DNA of 64,000 bases from Deltaproteobacteria bacterium (GTDB lineage: Bacteria; Myxococcota_A; UBA9160; JAFDDA01). The stretch spans positions 1 through 64,000 of the forward strand of contig JAFDDA010000042.1 in NCBI GenBank assembly GCA_019311105.1, given 5' to 3'. Positions within the stretch are counted from its first letter, which is position 1. Each line of letters opens with the position of its first letter. The position numbers were made by a program, and so were the translations under genes. The notes beneath the pieces are model-generated. The model worked only from the letters and a program-made list of their open reading frames with translations. It was not told the origin of the DNA and made no database searches. Shown one piece after another: positions 17,208-26,009 of this stretch.

Positions 17208-19205
17208 ATGACCGATGCCGAGAGCACGGAGGAGACCCCCGGCCCGACCCGGACCCTCGCGTTCGGTGCCGCATGGGGGACACTCGTCGCAGCCGCTTTG
17301 GCCGCGGCCGAGACCGGGCTCTTGACCCTTCGCAGTGTGGGCTACGGCTGGGGCGGCCCCATTCCGCCCGAGCTCGTCGCTGCATCCCTCGGTGAGATGT
17401 TCTTGACCCAGGCCCTGGTGCTCGTCCCGGCGGCGGCCGTGGCCTCAGCGGTGGGCGTGGCCTCCGGGCGCCGCCAGCCGGTGGCGCTGTCGGCCAGCTT
17501 CGCCGCGGTCCTGGGCAGCGCCTATACGATCGTGGCCCACGGCGTGTTCGAAACCCACCTTGGCTACCTCGAAAGCCTGGCCCTCGCGGTGGTGGCCGTC
17601 CTCGCGGCCATCGCGGCCCATCGCGCGGCCCGCCGCGCGCCGTGGCCGCGCCGGGCAACGGCGGTTGCCGCGGTGCTGGGCCTGGCTGGCACCGCGGCCC
17701 TCGCTCGGTCGCCACTGTTCGACCCCGGCGCCGTCGGCTCGCCGGCGGCCGCCCCGGTGAGCGCCGAGGGGGTTGTCGCGCCGAGCCGCCCCCACGTTCT
17801 CTGGGTCGTACTCGACACCGCCCGCGCCGACCGCACCAGCCTCCACGACGCGGAGCGTGAGACCACACCTTTCCTGGCCCGTTGGGGGCGCGACGCGCAC
17901 ATCTTCGATCGCGCCGTCGGCGACGGGATCTGGACGAGCCCGTCGCATGCCTCCATGTTCACCGGCCTACCCGTTCGCGCGCACGGCATGGGCCGAACGA
18001 CCGTCCAGCTCTCGCCACGCTTTCCCACCGTGGCCGAGAAGCTCGCCGAGGCGGGTTACACCACCGCATCGTTCTCGAACAATCCGCTGATCGGTCCCGG
18101 GAGCGGGCTCGCCCGCGGCTTCAACACGCAACGCATCCCGAGCCGGCTCGCCGCTTTGGGCCGCCCGGCCGCGGAGATATGGATCCACCGCTTCGGATGG
18201 CGCCCGATCCTGCCTTGGTGGAGCCGGGACCAGGGCGCCGCGACGACGAACCACCTCGTAGAGGGCTGGCTCTCGGAGCACGCCGAGTCCGGCGCACCGC
18301 TCTTCCTCTTCATCAACTACATGGAAGCCCATCTACCCTGGGAGATCCCCGAGCGGCAGCGGATGCGATTCCTCGACGACGAGGGCGCGGCGCGGTCTCG
18401 CGCGCTGCGACACCGGGTCTTTGGCGACCTCGAGCTTGCGCTCAATCAACGGGTGGCTCGCGAGGGGCAAGGCTTCCTGTCGGAAGGGGATCGCGAGATC
18501 CTCCGCCGCCTCTATGACGGCACGCTCTACTACCTCGATGCTCGCGTCGCCGAGCTCTTCGGTTCCTTCCAAGCCCATGGCCTGCTCAAGAACACACTCG
18601 TGATCGTCAGCTCGGACCATGGCGAGTACCTTGGCAACCACGATCTCTGGTCGCACCTCTACCGAAGCTACGAAGATCTCACCCATGTGGTGTTGGCGGT
18701 CCGCGACCCGGCTGCGCCGGGCCACCGGCGCCACGATGGACTGGTCCAACTCTCGGACCTCCACCACACGGTCCTGCTCCGCACCCTCGGTGCCGAAAGC
18801 GGAGCGGACGCGAGCCGCGACCTGCTCACAGCGCCCCCCGGGCCGCGGATCGCCATCAGCGAGGCGGGCGCCATCGGGGCCCGGTCGGGAACGGAGGGCA
18901 ACACGTTCCGGATGCCCGACACCCCTCGCGGCCGGCGTCTCGCCCAGCCGGAGTTGGCGATCCGCAGCGGCCGTTTCAAGCTCCTCCAGCCCGAATCCGG
19001 CGCCGCCGAACTCTACGACCTCCGAAGCGACCCCACGGAGCAGCGGAACATACTGGGCCAACACGGAGCGGTGGCGGTAGAGCTGACGAGGGAGCTGCGC
19101 CGCTTCGAGCGACGCGTGAAGCCCTACCAGCCCTCCCTCGGCGATCTGCAGCCCACCCCGGAACTCCAGCGCGCGCTTCGCGAACTCGGCTACGTCGCCG
19201 AGTGA
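17208..19205 (+). CDS. Membrane sulfatase-like (alkaline phosphatase superfamily) enzyme
   Basis: 665 residues. About four to five N-terminal membrane segments (residues 18-170) precede a catalytic domain that starts at HVLWVVLDTARADRT (metal-binding Asp). The nucleophile site reads TSPSHASMFTG at residue 243 and onward: Thr replaces the Cys/Ser that becomes formylglycine in true sulfatases, and His replaces the Arg of CxPSR. A Thr nucleophile is used by LtaS and EptA-type phosphotransferases, so transfer or hydrolysis of phospho-groups outside the membrane is as likely as sulfate-ester hydrolysis. SSDHGEYLGNH gives the second metal site. The 3' end overlaps the convergent gene by 16 nt. Confidence 0.8.
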   Translation: MTDAESTEETPGPTRTLAFGAAWGTLVAAALAAAETGLLTLRSVGYGWGGPIPPELVAASLGEMFLTQALVLVPAAAVASAVGVASGRRQPVALSASFAAVLGSAYTIVAHGVFETHLGYLESLALAVVAVLAAIAAHRAARRAPWPRRATAVAAVLGLAGTAALARSPLFDPGAVGSPAAAPVSAEGVVAPSRPHVLWVVLDTARADRTSLHDAERETTPFLARWGRDAHIFDRAVGDGIWTSPSHASMFTGLPVRAHGMGRTTVQLSPRFPTVAEKLAEAGYTTASFSNNPLIGPGSGLARGFNTQRIPSRLAALGRPAAEIWIHRFGWRPILPWWSRDQGAATTNHLVEGWLSEHAESGAPLFLFINYMEAHLPWEIPERQRMRFLDDEGAARSRALRHRVFGDLELALNQRVAREGQGFLSEGDREILRRLYDGTLYYLDARVAELFGSFQAHGLLKNTLVIVSSDHGEYLGNHDLWSHLYRSYEDLTHVVLAVRDPAAPGHRRHDGLVQLSDLHHTVLLRTLGAESGADASRDLLTAPPGPRIAISEAGAIGARSGTEGNTFRMPDTPRGRRLAQPELAIRSGRFKLLQPESGAAELYDLRSDPTEQRNILGQHGAVAVELTRELRRFERRVKPYQPSLGDLQPTPELQRALRELGYVAE

Positions 19206-20215
19206 ACCCGACGAGGCCGGCGGCGCATGGCTTCTGCCAGCGCAGCGCCGGCGAGCGCGAAGACGGTGGGCTCCGGAACTGCCTGATAGTCGAAGCCCAC
19301 CACCACCGGCAGGTGATCCGAAAGCGGGATCCCGGCGTCGTCCTGGAAGTCTTCGTCCGGGACGGCGTACAGCGTGGGCGTCAACACCAGGCCGTCGTTG
19401 CTGCGGTAGAAGACCTTGTCGATCCGTTCGCAGCCGCTCGAGGCCGGGTCCACGCAATCTTCGAGGCGCGGGGCGCCTTCCACCGGGAAGACCCCGCCGC
19501 GGGTCAGGTCGACCCACACATCCGACAGGCCGAGATCGGCGACCACCTCGTGGAGGATCTCGCCGACCTCGTTGTAGCGGCTGTTGATGTCTCCCAGGAC
19601 GAGCACGGCGTTGCCGGCGGAGTAGACCTCGGCGAAGTCCACCATCTGGCGCAGCCCGGCCAGGCGGGCCGTCTGATCCTCCTGGTCGCCCCCCGCCTCG
19701 GCGTGCAGGTTGTAGACATCGAGGAAGACGCCCGGCTCGAGCTCGTGACGGGCGGCGGTAAACCCCTTGGGTGTCAGACAGTCGCTGGCGTTGGTGAGCG
19801 TCCCGAAGCAGGCGACCCACGGAACTCGCTCGAAGTCAATGAAGGGGGTCACCGAGAGTCGCAGCAAGCCGTCGCCCGAAGCGGCGGGGCCGGTGATGGA
19901 CTTCTCACTGATGTGCGGGTAGTCGACTTGGCTCGTCAGGTCGTCGTGGAAGAAGAAGTCTTCCTGGATCAAGACGAGGTCGAAGCCGTTCAGGAGCGGG
20001 CTGACGAAGATGTTGTTGACTTCGCCTTCACCGCCGAAGTCCGCGGGCAAGCCGGCGACGTTGTAGGTCAGCGCCGTGAAGCTCTCCGCGCGAGCGGGAG
20101 CGGCAGCCGCCAGGCAGGCGACTGCGAACAGAGCAACCCGAGAACGCAGCGAGGGGAGGTAACGCACCAGTCGTGAGTGGAGACTGAGGCGAGGAAGTGG
20201 CGATCGGAGCCTCAT
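19190..20215 (-). CDS. Secreted endonuclease/exonuclease/phosphatase-family protein with PEP-CTERM anchor signal
   Basis: 341 residues from the ATG at 20215. The signal peptide ends near AAAAPARA. EEP-fold motifs in order: ALTYNVAGLP, LVLIQEDFF, LVLGDINSRYNE and the terminal PLSDHLPVVVG. These enzymes cleave phosphodiesters (sphingomyelinase, DNase and phosphatase relatives). The C-terminus VPEPTVFALAGAALAEAM followed by RRRPRR is a PEP-CTERM signal, processed by an exosortase in organisms with that surface-sorting system. No exosortase lies in the window. Substrate unknown; sphingolipid hydrolysis would fit the nearby ceramidase. Confidence 0.8.
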   Translation of the reverse strand: MRLRSPLPRLSLHSRLVRYLPSLRSRVALFAVACLAAAAPARAESFTALTYNVAGLPADFGGEGEVNNIFVSPLLNGFDLVLIQEDFFFHDDLTSQVDYPHISEKSITGPAASGDGLLRLSVTPFIDFERVPWVACFGTLTNASDCLTPKGFTAARHELEPGVFLDVYNLHAEAGGDQEDQTARLAGLRQMVDFAEVYSAGNAVLVLGDINSRYNEVGEILHEVVADLGLSDVWVDLTRGGVFPVEGAPRLEDCVDPASSGCERIDKVFYRSNDGLVLTPTLYAVPDEDFQDDAGIPLSDHLPVVVGFDYQAVPEPTVFALAGAALAEAMRRRPRRVHSAT

Positions 20216-20282
20216 TTCCCGAGCACCGAACGGCGAAAATCCCGTGGAAGTCCAGGCTTCTCGAGCCCGGAGTGCAAGGGTT

Positions 20283-20534
20283 CTAGAGGAAGCGCCCCGG
20301 CATCGCGCTGATCGCCGCGTAGGCCCCGAACGCCATGCCCCCGAACAGGCCCGCACCGCGCGGCGCCTCGGGGAAGATGAAGTGGGTCACCACGGGCCCG
20401 GCGATCACGAAGGCCAGGAGCACGGCGTAGGGAACGGCGTGCTCCCGCAGTTCACCGGCGATGGCGGCCGGCCAGCTGCGAGCCGGCTCCGTGGCGTCTT
20501 CGTCGACCCCGGGCGTGTCTTCGTCACCAGTCAT
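20283..20534 (-). CDS. Small membrane protein of unknown function
   Basis: 83 residues from the ATG at 20534, preceded by GGAGG at good spacing (CGGAGGTTCCG). The acidic N-terminus (MTGDEDTPGVDEDATEP) is followed by two predicted membrane segments, VPYAVLLAFVIAGPVVTHFI and GLFGGMAFGAYAAISAMPG. No family recognised. It stands alone between two secreted hydrolase genes. Confidence 0.65.
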   Translation of the reverse strand: MTGDEDTPGVDEDATEPARSWPAAIAGELREHAVPYAVLLAFVIAGPVVTHFIFPEAPRGAGLFGGMAFGAYAAISAMPGRFL

Positions 20535-20648
20535 CGGAACCTCCGACCCTTCGAGCGGTAGGGCCATTGGGCGCACACGGATGGAACCACATCCCACGGG
20601 CCGCATCGAGCGACCCGCGGACGTTATGATGCCGGCGGAGGAAGAACG

Positions 20649-21572
20649 ATGCGCACACCCCTGCTCTGCGGTCTCCTGTTCGCTCTGCTTGCCTGCTCGG
20701 GCGACCCGGCACCTGGGCCCACGCCCGTTCCGGAGAACTGGGCGCACGACACCGGTTCGACCTTCTTCCTCCAGATGGCGGACACCCAGTTCGGCATGTA
20801 CTCGAAGCCGGCGGTCCTCTCCTACCTCGGCTGGAGGTTCCGCGAGGGCAGCTTCGAGCGCGAGACGGAGAACATGGAGAAGGCCATCGCCCACGCGAAC
20901 CGGCTCCGGCCCTCCTTCGTCGTGATCTGTGGAGACCTCGTGAACACGCCGGGCCACCCGGAACAGGTCGCCGAGTTCCAGCGGATCGCTGCAGGGATCG
21001 ATGCCTCGATCCCACTGCATCTCGTGGCGGGTAACCACGACGTCGAAAACGAACCCACGCCCGAAACCCTCGCGAGCTATCGCGAGACCTTCGGACGCGA
21101 TGCCTACGCCTTCCGCCACGGCGAGGTGTACGGGATCGTGTTGAACAGCCAGCTCATCCACTCCCCGGCCGGCGCAGCGGACGAGGCCGCGACCCAACTC
21201 GCCTGGCTGCGCGCCGAGCTCGCCCGCGCGAAGGCTTCGGGTGCGGCACAGATCCTCGTCTTCCAGCACCACCCGTACTTCACGAAGGAACCCGATGAAC
21301 CCGATGGGTACTTCAACATCCCGCTCGAGCGGCGCGGGTTCTACCTCGAGCTGTTTCGCGAGGCGGGCGTCCGCGCGGTCTTCGCGGGCCACTACCACCG
21401 CAATGCCCACGGCTTCGATGGAGACCTCGAGATGGTGACCACCGGCCCGGTCGGCAAGCCGCTGGGCGACGATCCGTCGGGCTTCCGCGTCGTGCGGGTC
21501 GGCCCGGACGGCCTCGACCACGCCTACGTCGGCCTCGATACGGCCCCCGAGCGTCTCGGGCCTGCTCGTTGA
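20649..21572 (+). CDS. Lipoprotein metallophosphoesterase (calcineurin-like, CPPED1-like)
   Basis: 307 residues with RBS GGAGGAAGAACG before the ATG. The N-terminus MRTPLLCGLLFALLACSGD is a lipoprotein signal with lipobox cysteine. All five metallophosphoesterase blocks are present: MADTQFGMY, CGDLVNTPGHPEQ, AGNHDVEN, FQHHPYF and AGHYHRN, which bind two metals. A surface-anchored phosphomono- or diesterase is expected. Upstream, TATGAT at 20625-20630 could be a -10 element. The stop overlaps the next gene (TTGA). Confidence 0.88.
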   Translation: MRTPLLCGLLFALLACSGDPAPGPTPVPENWAHDTGSTFFLQMADTQFGMYSKPAVLSYLGWRFREGSFERETENMEKAIAHANRLRPSFVVICGDLVNTPGHPEQVAEFQRIAAGIDASIPLHLVAGNHDVENEPTPETLASYRETFGRDAYAFRHGEVYGIVLNSQLIHSPAGAADEAATQLAWLRAELARAKASGAAQILVFQHHPYFTKEPDEPDGYFNIPLERRGFYLELFREAGVRAVFAGHYHRNAHGFDGDLEMVTTGPVGKPLGDDPSGFRVVRVGPDGLDHAYVGLDTAPERLGPAR

Positions 21573-22528
21573 TCGAACCCCCCAGCTTCGCGTCAGCCCG
21601 CGAGCACCTTGCCCACCTGGGTGACGTGGAGTTCTGGCGCCCCTACATCTCGGAGGCTCTGGGGCGGCACGACCTCTGCGAAGGCAGCCCCACTCCGGTG
21701 GCCGGCTTCAATCCGACCTACCCGACCTTCCTCGTGGGGGATGTCGTGGTGAAGTTCTTCGGCGGCACTCGGTCCTGGCGCGAAGTCTGCGCCGCCGAAG
21801 GCGCCGCCCAGACGCGGGTCGGAACCGACCCGGCGATTGGCGCGCCGCGGCTGCTGGCCCAGGGCGTGCTGTACCCTGAACTCGACGCCACCTGGCCCTA
21901 CCTCGTCACGACCCGGATGCACGGAGTCGCATGGCACGAGGCTGCGCTCGGGCCCGACGAGCGCACCGCCTTGGCCGCTGAACTCGGCGAGCAGATTGGG
22001 CGCGTGCACCGGCTGGCCCCGCGTGGGGTCGCCACGGACGACGATTGGCGAGGCCTCGACATCGCGGCCGCAGCAGAGCACAGCTCACTCCCACCCCACC
22101 TCGTCGCCGAGGTCGACGCCTACCTCGCGGGGCTCGAACCCTTCGACCGCGTGTTCGTGCATGGCGATCTCGTGGCGGCCCATGTCTTCGTGGAAGACGG
22201 CCGCCTCGCGGGAATCATCGACTGGGGCGACGCCATGGTGGCCGATCGGCACTACGAGCTGATCCAGCCGTACCGAGACTTGTTCGCTTGTGACGTGGCG
22301 CTGTTTCGGTGCTTCCTGGAAGCGTGCAACTGGCCCCGCGGGCGCGACCTTCCTCGCCAGATCCTCGGGCACGCCCTCCACCGACAGGCCGTGGGGCTCG
22401 CCCAGCATCACACGATGGACGTCTTCCAGCCCATCGCCGCCCGCTTCCCACTCGCGGAGATCCGCAGCCTCGACGACCTGGCCACCGAACTCTTCGGCGC
22501 TCTCAAACTGTTCGGCTCTCTCGCTTAG
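21569..22528 (+). CDS. Aminoglycoside phosphotransferase-fold (APH) kinase-like protein
   Basis: 319 residues, TTG start overlapping the preceding stop. The catalytic loop VFVHGDLVAAHVFVED and metal-binding IIDWGDAMVADRHYEL mark the APH/choline kinase fold. Proteins of this fold phosphorylate small molecules; resistance to aminoglycosides cannot be assumed. Coupling to the phosphoesterase suggests a shared pathway. The 3' end overlaps the convergent GIY-YIG gene by 4 nt. Confidence 0.85.
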   Translation: MIEPPSFASAREHLAHLGDVEFWRPYISEALGRHDLCEGSPTPVAGFNPTYPTFLVGDVVVKFFGGTRSWREVCAAEGAAQTRVGTDPAIGAPRLLAQGVLYPELDATWPYLVTTRMHGVAWHEAALGPDERTALAAELGEQIGRVHRLAPRGVATDDDWRGLDIAAAAEHSSLPPHLVAEVDAYLAGLEPFDRVFVHGDLVAAHVFVEDGRLAGIIDWGDAMVADRHYELIQPYRDLFACDVALFRCFLEACNWPRGRDLPRQILGHALHRQAVGLAQHHTMDVFQPIAARFPLAEIRSLDDLATELFGALKLFGSLA

Positions 22529-23361
22529 GGCGCGCCCGCGGCCCGGGCCTGGATGAAGAGCGCATCGCGCTCGCCCTGGGGCACGAAGCCGGGCTGCCGC
22601 CCGATGGCCCGAAGCGCTTCGTGCAAGCGCAGCACGTCATCACGATGGAAGGCCTGCAAGATGCGAAGGCCCTCCTGGACTTCCTCTGCGTCCTGTCGCG
22701 CCCCGGCCCGCTCGAGCAACTCGGTGAAGAGCCGTGCGAGCAGCGCATCGGAACCGCCGCCGAGATACCGCTCCACCTCGGTGCGGAGCGGCGCCGGCAC
22801 GCGGCGGACGGCCACCAGCCGCGAGCCGCGCAGGCGCGGGGCCTCGGGCAGCCGGCTGCGTGGCTCGAGGTGCCCGATCCGCCCGAGCAGGCCCACCAAG
22901 GCATCGAAGGCTTCGCGGGCGCGGTGCCGAGGCCGGAACGTCCCGTGCCAACCCAACTCAAGATCGGCGAATGCATCGGGCTGGGAGGTGAAGCACAGCA
23001 CCAACCGGTCGCCAGCCCGCCCGACCCCGATCGCCGGGTAGAGGAAGTCGTACGCCCCGTCCACGTTGTAGCGGGGGCGAAGCGAGCGGATCAGCTCGTT
23101 CTCGAGCAAGAGCGCCGCTTCTTCCGAGTCCTGCAGCCTCACCTCGAGCGAATGGGCCTCGCGGACGACCGTCCGCATCTTGCGGTGCGCCTTGCGGCGG
23201 CTCGCGTTGCGGTAGTTCGAAAGCCGGCGACGGATGTTCTTGGCCTTGCCGGCGTAGAGGACTTCGCCCGCTTCGTCCTTGAAGAGGTAGACGGCCGGCC
23301 GCTCGGGAAGCTCCCGGAGCAGGTCGGCGCCGAACTTGCGGTCGAAGCGTCGGAGGCCCAC
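22525..23361 (-). CDS. GIY-YIG nuclease-domain protein (UvrC N-terminal/Cho-like)
   Basis: 278 residues. The N-terminal GIY-YIG domain reads AVYLFKDEAGEVLYAGKAKN followed by IRRRLSNY (catalytic Tyr and Arg), with LLENELIRSLRPRYN carrying the conserved glutamate. The domain matches the 5' half-nuclease of UvrC or the stand-alone Cho, but no UvrC C-terminal RNase H-like domain is present. The remaining 180 residues resemble the variable C-terminal part of Cho-type proteins. A DNA-repair incision role is likely. The GTG start (23361) lacks a Shine-Dalgarno sequence and has TAGCTT ending 7 nt upstream. Confidence 0.85.
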   Translation of the reverse strand: MGLRRFDRKFGADLLRELPERPAVYLFKDEAGEVLYAGKAKNIRRRLSNYRNASRRKAHRKMRTVVREAHSLEVRLQDSEEAALLLENELIRSLRPRYNVDGAYDFLYPAIGVGRAGDRLVLCFTSQPDAFADLELGWHGTFRPRHRAREAFDALVGLLGRIGHLEPRSRLPEAPRLRGSRLVAVRRVPAPLRTEVERYLGGGSDALLARLFTELLERAGARQDAEEVQEGLRILQAFHRDDVLRLHEALRAIGRQPGFVPQGERDALFIQARAAGAP

Positions 23362-23401
23362 GGCCCGGAAGCTAAGGAATCTCGCCTGGAGTTCTAGAGC
23401 C

Positions 23402-25018
23402 CTAGAGTTCAGCGAGTTGGCGCTTCAAGACCTTGCCCGTGGGATTCCGGGGCAACTCGTCGAGGAAGACGATTTCGCGCGGCACCTTGTAGCGGGCCAG
23501 GTTGCTCTTCACGTGGGCCTGGAGGGCCGCCTGGTCGGCGCTGGCACCGTCCTTGAGGACGACGAAGGCCTTCAGCCGCTGCCCGAACTCGGGGTCGGGC
23601 ACGCCGATCACCGAGGCCTCCACCACGTCCCCGTGGTCGGAGAGCAGATCTTCGACCTCGCGCGGGAAGACGTTCTCGCCGCCCGAGATGATCATGTCGT
23701 CGTCCCGGCCATCGACGAACAGCAGGCCTTCCTCGTCGAAGTGGCCCACGTCGCCGCTCGACATCAGGCCGTCGATGATCTCCTTGTTGCCACCGCCGGT
23801 ATAGCCATCGAACTGGTTCTCGTTGGCGACGAAGATCCGGCCCGTCTGGCCCTGGGGCAGCTCCTTGCCGTCTTCGCCGAGGATCCGCACCGTCGTGCCG
23901 CGCGGCGGGCGCCCCGCCGTCCCTGGGGCCGCGCGCAGCTCGTCCGGCTGCGCGATGGTGGCCTGGGCCACCTCGGTCGAACCGTAGAAGTTGTAGATGT
24001 TGTCGCCGAACGTATCCATCCAGCGTAGGGCCAGCTCGCCGGGCAGCGCAGAGCCACTGGCGCACACCAGCTCGAGGGAGGACGTGTCGTAGCGGGCGAC
24101 GATCGTGGGGTCGAGGTCGAGGATCCGCTGCATCATCACCGGCACCACGGCCAACACCTCGGGCCGGTAGCGCTGGATGGCTTCGAGGGTGCGCTCGGGG
24201 TCGAAGCGCCGCTGCATGCAGACCGTCGAGCCGAGCTGCGCCGCGATCAGCAGATGGAACCCGCCCCACGAGTGGAAGGCGGGCGCCGCGATCAGGGTGC
24301 GCGTCCCGGTCCGCAGGGGCATGCGCCCGAAGAGGCCGACGAAGGTGTCGAGGCCCTGGCGCTTCAGCGTGCGCTGGGCGCCCTTGGGTGTGCCCGTGGT
24401 GCCGGAGGTCAGCACGGTGACCCGCCCTTGCTGCGAAGGCGCTTCGAGGTCTGCGCCGTCGTGCGCGGAGGCAAGCGCGTCGAAGGTCTTCTCTTCGGCC
24501 GGCGATTCGGCGAAGGTCAGGAATCGGGTCAGGTGCCCCGCACCTTCCTCGACCATCGGCCGGAACTCCTCGTCGTAGAGGATGACCTCCGTGCCCTCGC
24601 GCTTGCAGACCTCCTTCAACTGGGGCGCCGCGAATCCGGTGTTGAGCAACAGGGTGTTCGCGCCGAGCTTGTCGAGGGCGGCCTGGGCCTGCACGAAGCC
24701 GCGGTGGTTCCGCGCAAAGAGGCCGACCCCATCGCCCGCCTTCACGCCGGCAGAGGCCAGGGCGCGGGCGATGGCGTTGGTCGATCGGTCGAGCTCGCCG
24801 AAGGTCATCTCGCCCGCTTCGTCGATGAGGCCGATGCCCTCGGGGTTCCGCTGGGCCGCGGCATGGAAGCCCGTGGCCGAGGTCGACCCGAACTTCCCCA
24901 TGGCCGGGACCAGGCTCCGCAGGAAGCTCGGGCTCAGGAAGCCCGCAGCGCCCATGACCTGCGCGGCCTCGATCGCCCGTGAAATCGCACCACCCTGCCC
25001 GGTTCCTCGATGACTCAT
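23402..25018 (-). CDS. AMP-forming long-chain acyl-CoA synthetase (FadD-like)
   Basis: 538 residues with the adenylate-forming signature VTVLTSGTTGTPKGAQRTL, the YGSTEVAQ motif, the TGD-equivalent SSGDVGHFDEEGLLFVDGRD and the C-terminal catalytic lysine in NPTGKVLKRQL. It activates a fatty or related acid to its CoA thioester using ATP. The gene diverges from a dienoyl-CoA isomerase-like gene, with a 24-bp palindrome between them, so both are probably controlled together by a lipid-responsive regulator. Chain-length preference is not evident. Confidence 0.9.
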   Translation of the reverse strand: MSHRGTGQGGAISRAIEAAQVMGAAGFLSPSFLRSLVPAMGKFGSTSATGFHAAAQRNPEGIGLIDEAGEMTFGELDRSTNAIARALASAGVKAGDGVGLFARNHRGFVQAQAALDKLGANTLLLNTGFAAPQLKEVCKREGTEVILYDEEFRPMVEEGAGHLTRFLTFAESPAEEKTFDALASAHDGADLEAPSQQGRVTVLTSGTTGTPKGAQRTLKRQGLDTFVGLFGRMPLRTGTRTLIAAPAFHSWGGFHLLIAAQLGSTVCMQRRFDPERTLEAIQRYRPEVLAVVPVMMQRILDLDPTIVARYDTSSLELVCASGSALPGELALRWMDTFGDNIYNFYGSTEVAQATIAQPDELRAAPGTAGRPPRGTTVRILGEDGKELPQGQTGRIFVANENQFDGYTGGGNKEIIDGLMSSGDVGHFDEEGLLFVDGRDDDMIISGGENVFPREVEDLLSDHGDVVEASVIGVPDPEFGQRLKAFVVLKDGASADQAALQAHVKSNLARYKVPREIVFLDELPRNPTGKVLKRQLAEL

Positions 25019-25030
25019 GGCCCCTTTGTA

Positions 25031-25054
25031 CTAGAGCCGGCTAGCCGGGTCTAG
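25031..25054. promoter_or_regulatory. 24-bp near-perfect palindrome, likely operator between divergent lipid genes
   Basis: The outer arms are CTAGA and TCTAG and the centre is the perfect 12-bp palindrome CCGGCTAGCCGG (25037-25048); 11 of 12 base pairs match, the only mismatch being one flanking G/G pair. It sits 12 bp from the acyl-CoA synthetase start (minus) and 43 bp from the crotonase start (plus). CTAG-containing edges also give a TAGCGT (-10-like) box reading right. Size and position fit a TetR-family operator. Confidence 0.6.
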
Positions 25055-25097
25055 CGTGGCCGTGCAACAATCGAATCCCATCCAAGGAGAACGTGCC

Positions 25098-25961
25098 ATG
25101 GGCCATCAGTGCTTCGACGTGAGCCTCGACCGCAAGGTCGCCCACATCATCTTGACCCGACCCGAGAAGCGAAACTCGATGATTCCCGCCTTCTGGGACG
25201 AGCTCCCGGCCATCGTCCGCGAGCTCGACCACAGCGCCCAGGCCCGGGCGATCGTGATCTCGTCGACGGGCCCGCACTTCACGGCCGGCCTGGATCTCTC
25301 GGCGATCGGCCCGGGTGGCGCGCCGGACCTCGATGCCGAGGCGAAACGGCGCGCGCGGCGCCTGCGTGGCGCGCGCTTCTACGAGGATGTCCGCCGCATG
25401 CAGCGAAGCTTCTCGGTGCTCGAGGAGTGCCGCGTCCCGGTGTTGGCAGCGATCCAGGGCGGTTGCATCGGCGGCGGTGTCGACCTCGCGACGGCCTGCG
25501 ACATGCGGTACGCGAGCGAGGATGCGTTCTTCTGCATCCAGGAGGTCAACATCGGCATGACCGCCGACGTGGGCACGTTCCCGCGGCTGGTGAAACTGAT
25601 CCCCGAAGGCATCGTTCGCGAGCTGGCCTACACGGGGCGGCGCATGCCGGCCCAGGAGGCCGTGGCGGCCGGCCTCGTCAACCGCGTGTTCGCCGACCCC
25701 GAGGCGCTCGTCGAAGGGACCTTGGAGATCGCGCGGGAGATCGCCAGCAAGGCACCGCTTGCGATCTACGGCAGCAAGCGGATGATCAACTACGCCCGCG
25801 ACCACTCGACGGCCGACGGCCTCGACTACATCGGGATCTGGAACGCCAGCATGCTCCAGCCCGAAGAGATCGGGGAGGCGATCGCCGCCAACCGCGACAA
25901 GCGCGACGGCGACTTCGTCGAGCTGCCCCCGGTTCGAAAGAGCCAGAGCGAGAAGATCTAG
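25098..25961 (+). CDS. Dienoyl-CoA isomerase-like crotonase (ECH1-type)
   Basis: 287 residues, ATG at 25098 with RBS AAGGAGA. Besides the crotonase loops (HFTAGLDLSAIG and GGCIGGGVDLATACDM), it contains the three acidic residues typical of delta3,5-delta2,4-dienoyl-CoA isomerase: the Asp in GGGVDL, the Glu in IQEVN and the Asp in TADVGTFPRL. This enzyme moves double bonds of odd-position unsaturated acyl-CoAs during beta-oxidation. Divergent transcription from the acyl-CoA synthetase supports a role in unsaturated fatty-acid breakdown. It ends in QSEKI without an obvious peroxisome-like or membrane tail. Confidence 0.85.
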   Translation: MGHQCFDVSLDRKVAHIILTRPEKRNSMIPAFWDELPAIVRELDHSAQARAIVISSTGPHFTAGLDLSAIGPGGAPDLDAEAKRRARRLRGARFYEDVRRMQRSFSVLEECRVPVLAAIQGGCIGGGVDLATACDMRYASEDAFFCIQEVNIGMTADVGTFPRLVKLIPEGIVRELAYTGRRMPAQEAVAAGLVNRVFADPEALVEGTLEIAREIASKAPLAIYGSKRMINYARDHSTADGLDYIGIWNASMLQPEEIGEAIAANRDKRDGDFVELPPVRKSQSEKI

Positions 25962-26009
25962 GCGCCGGGCCCGCGCCGGGCACGGCCGCGCGGCGCCGCC
26001 TCCAGCCCC

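Noticed and set aside
21569-22528. Aminoglycoside resistance gene
   Set aside because: The APH fold is clear, but many APH-like proteins phosphorylate other metabolites and nothing here supports an antibiotic substrate.
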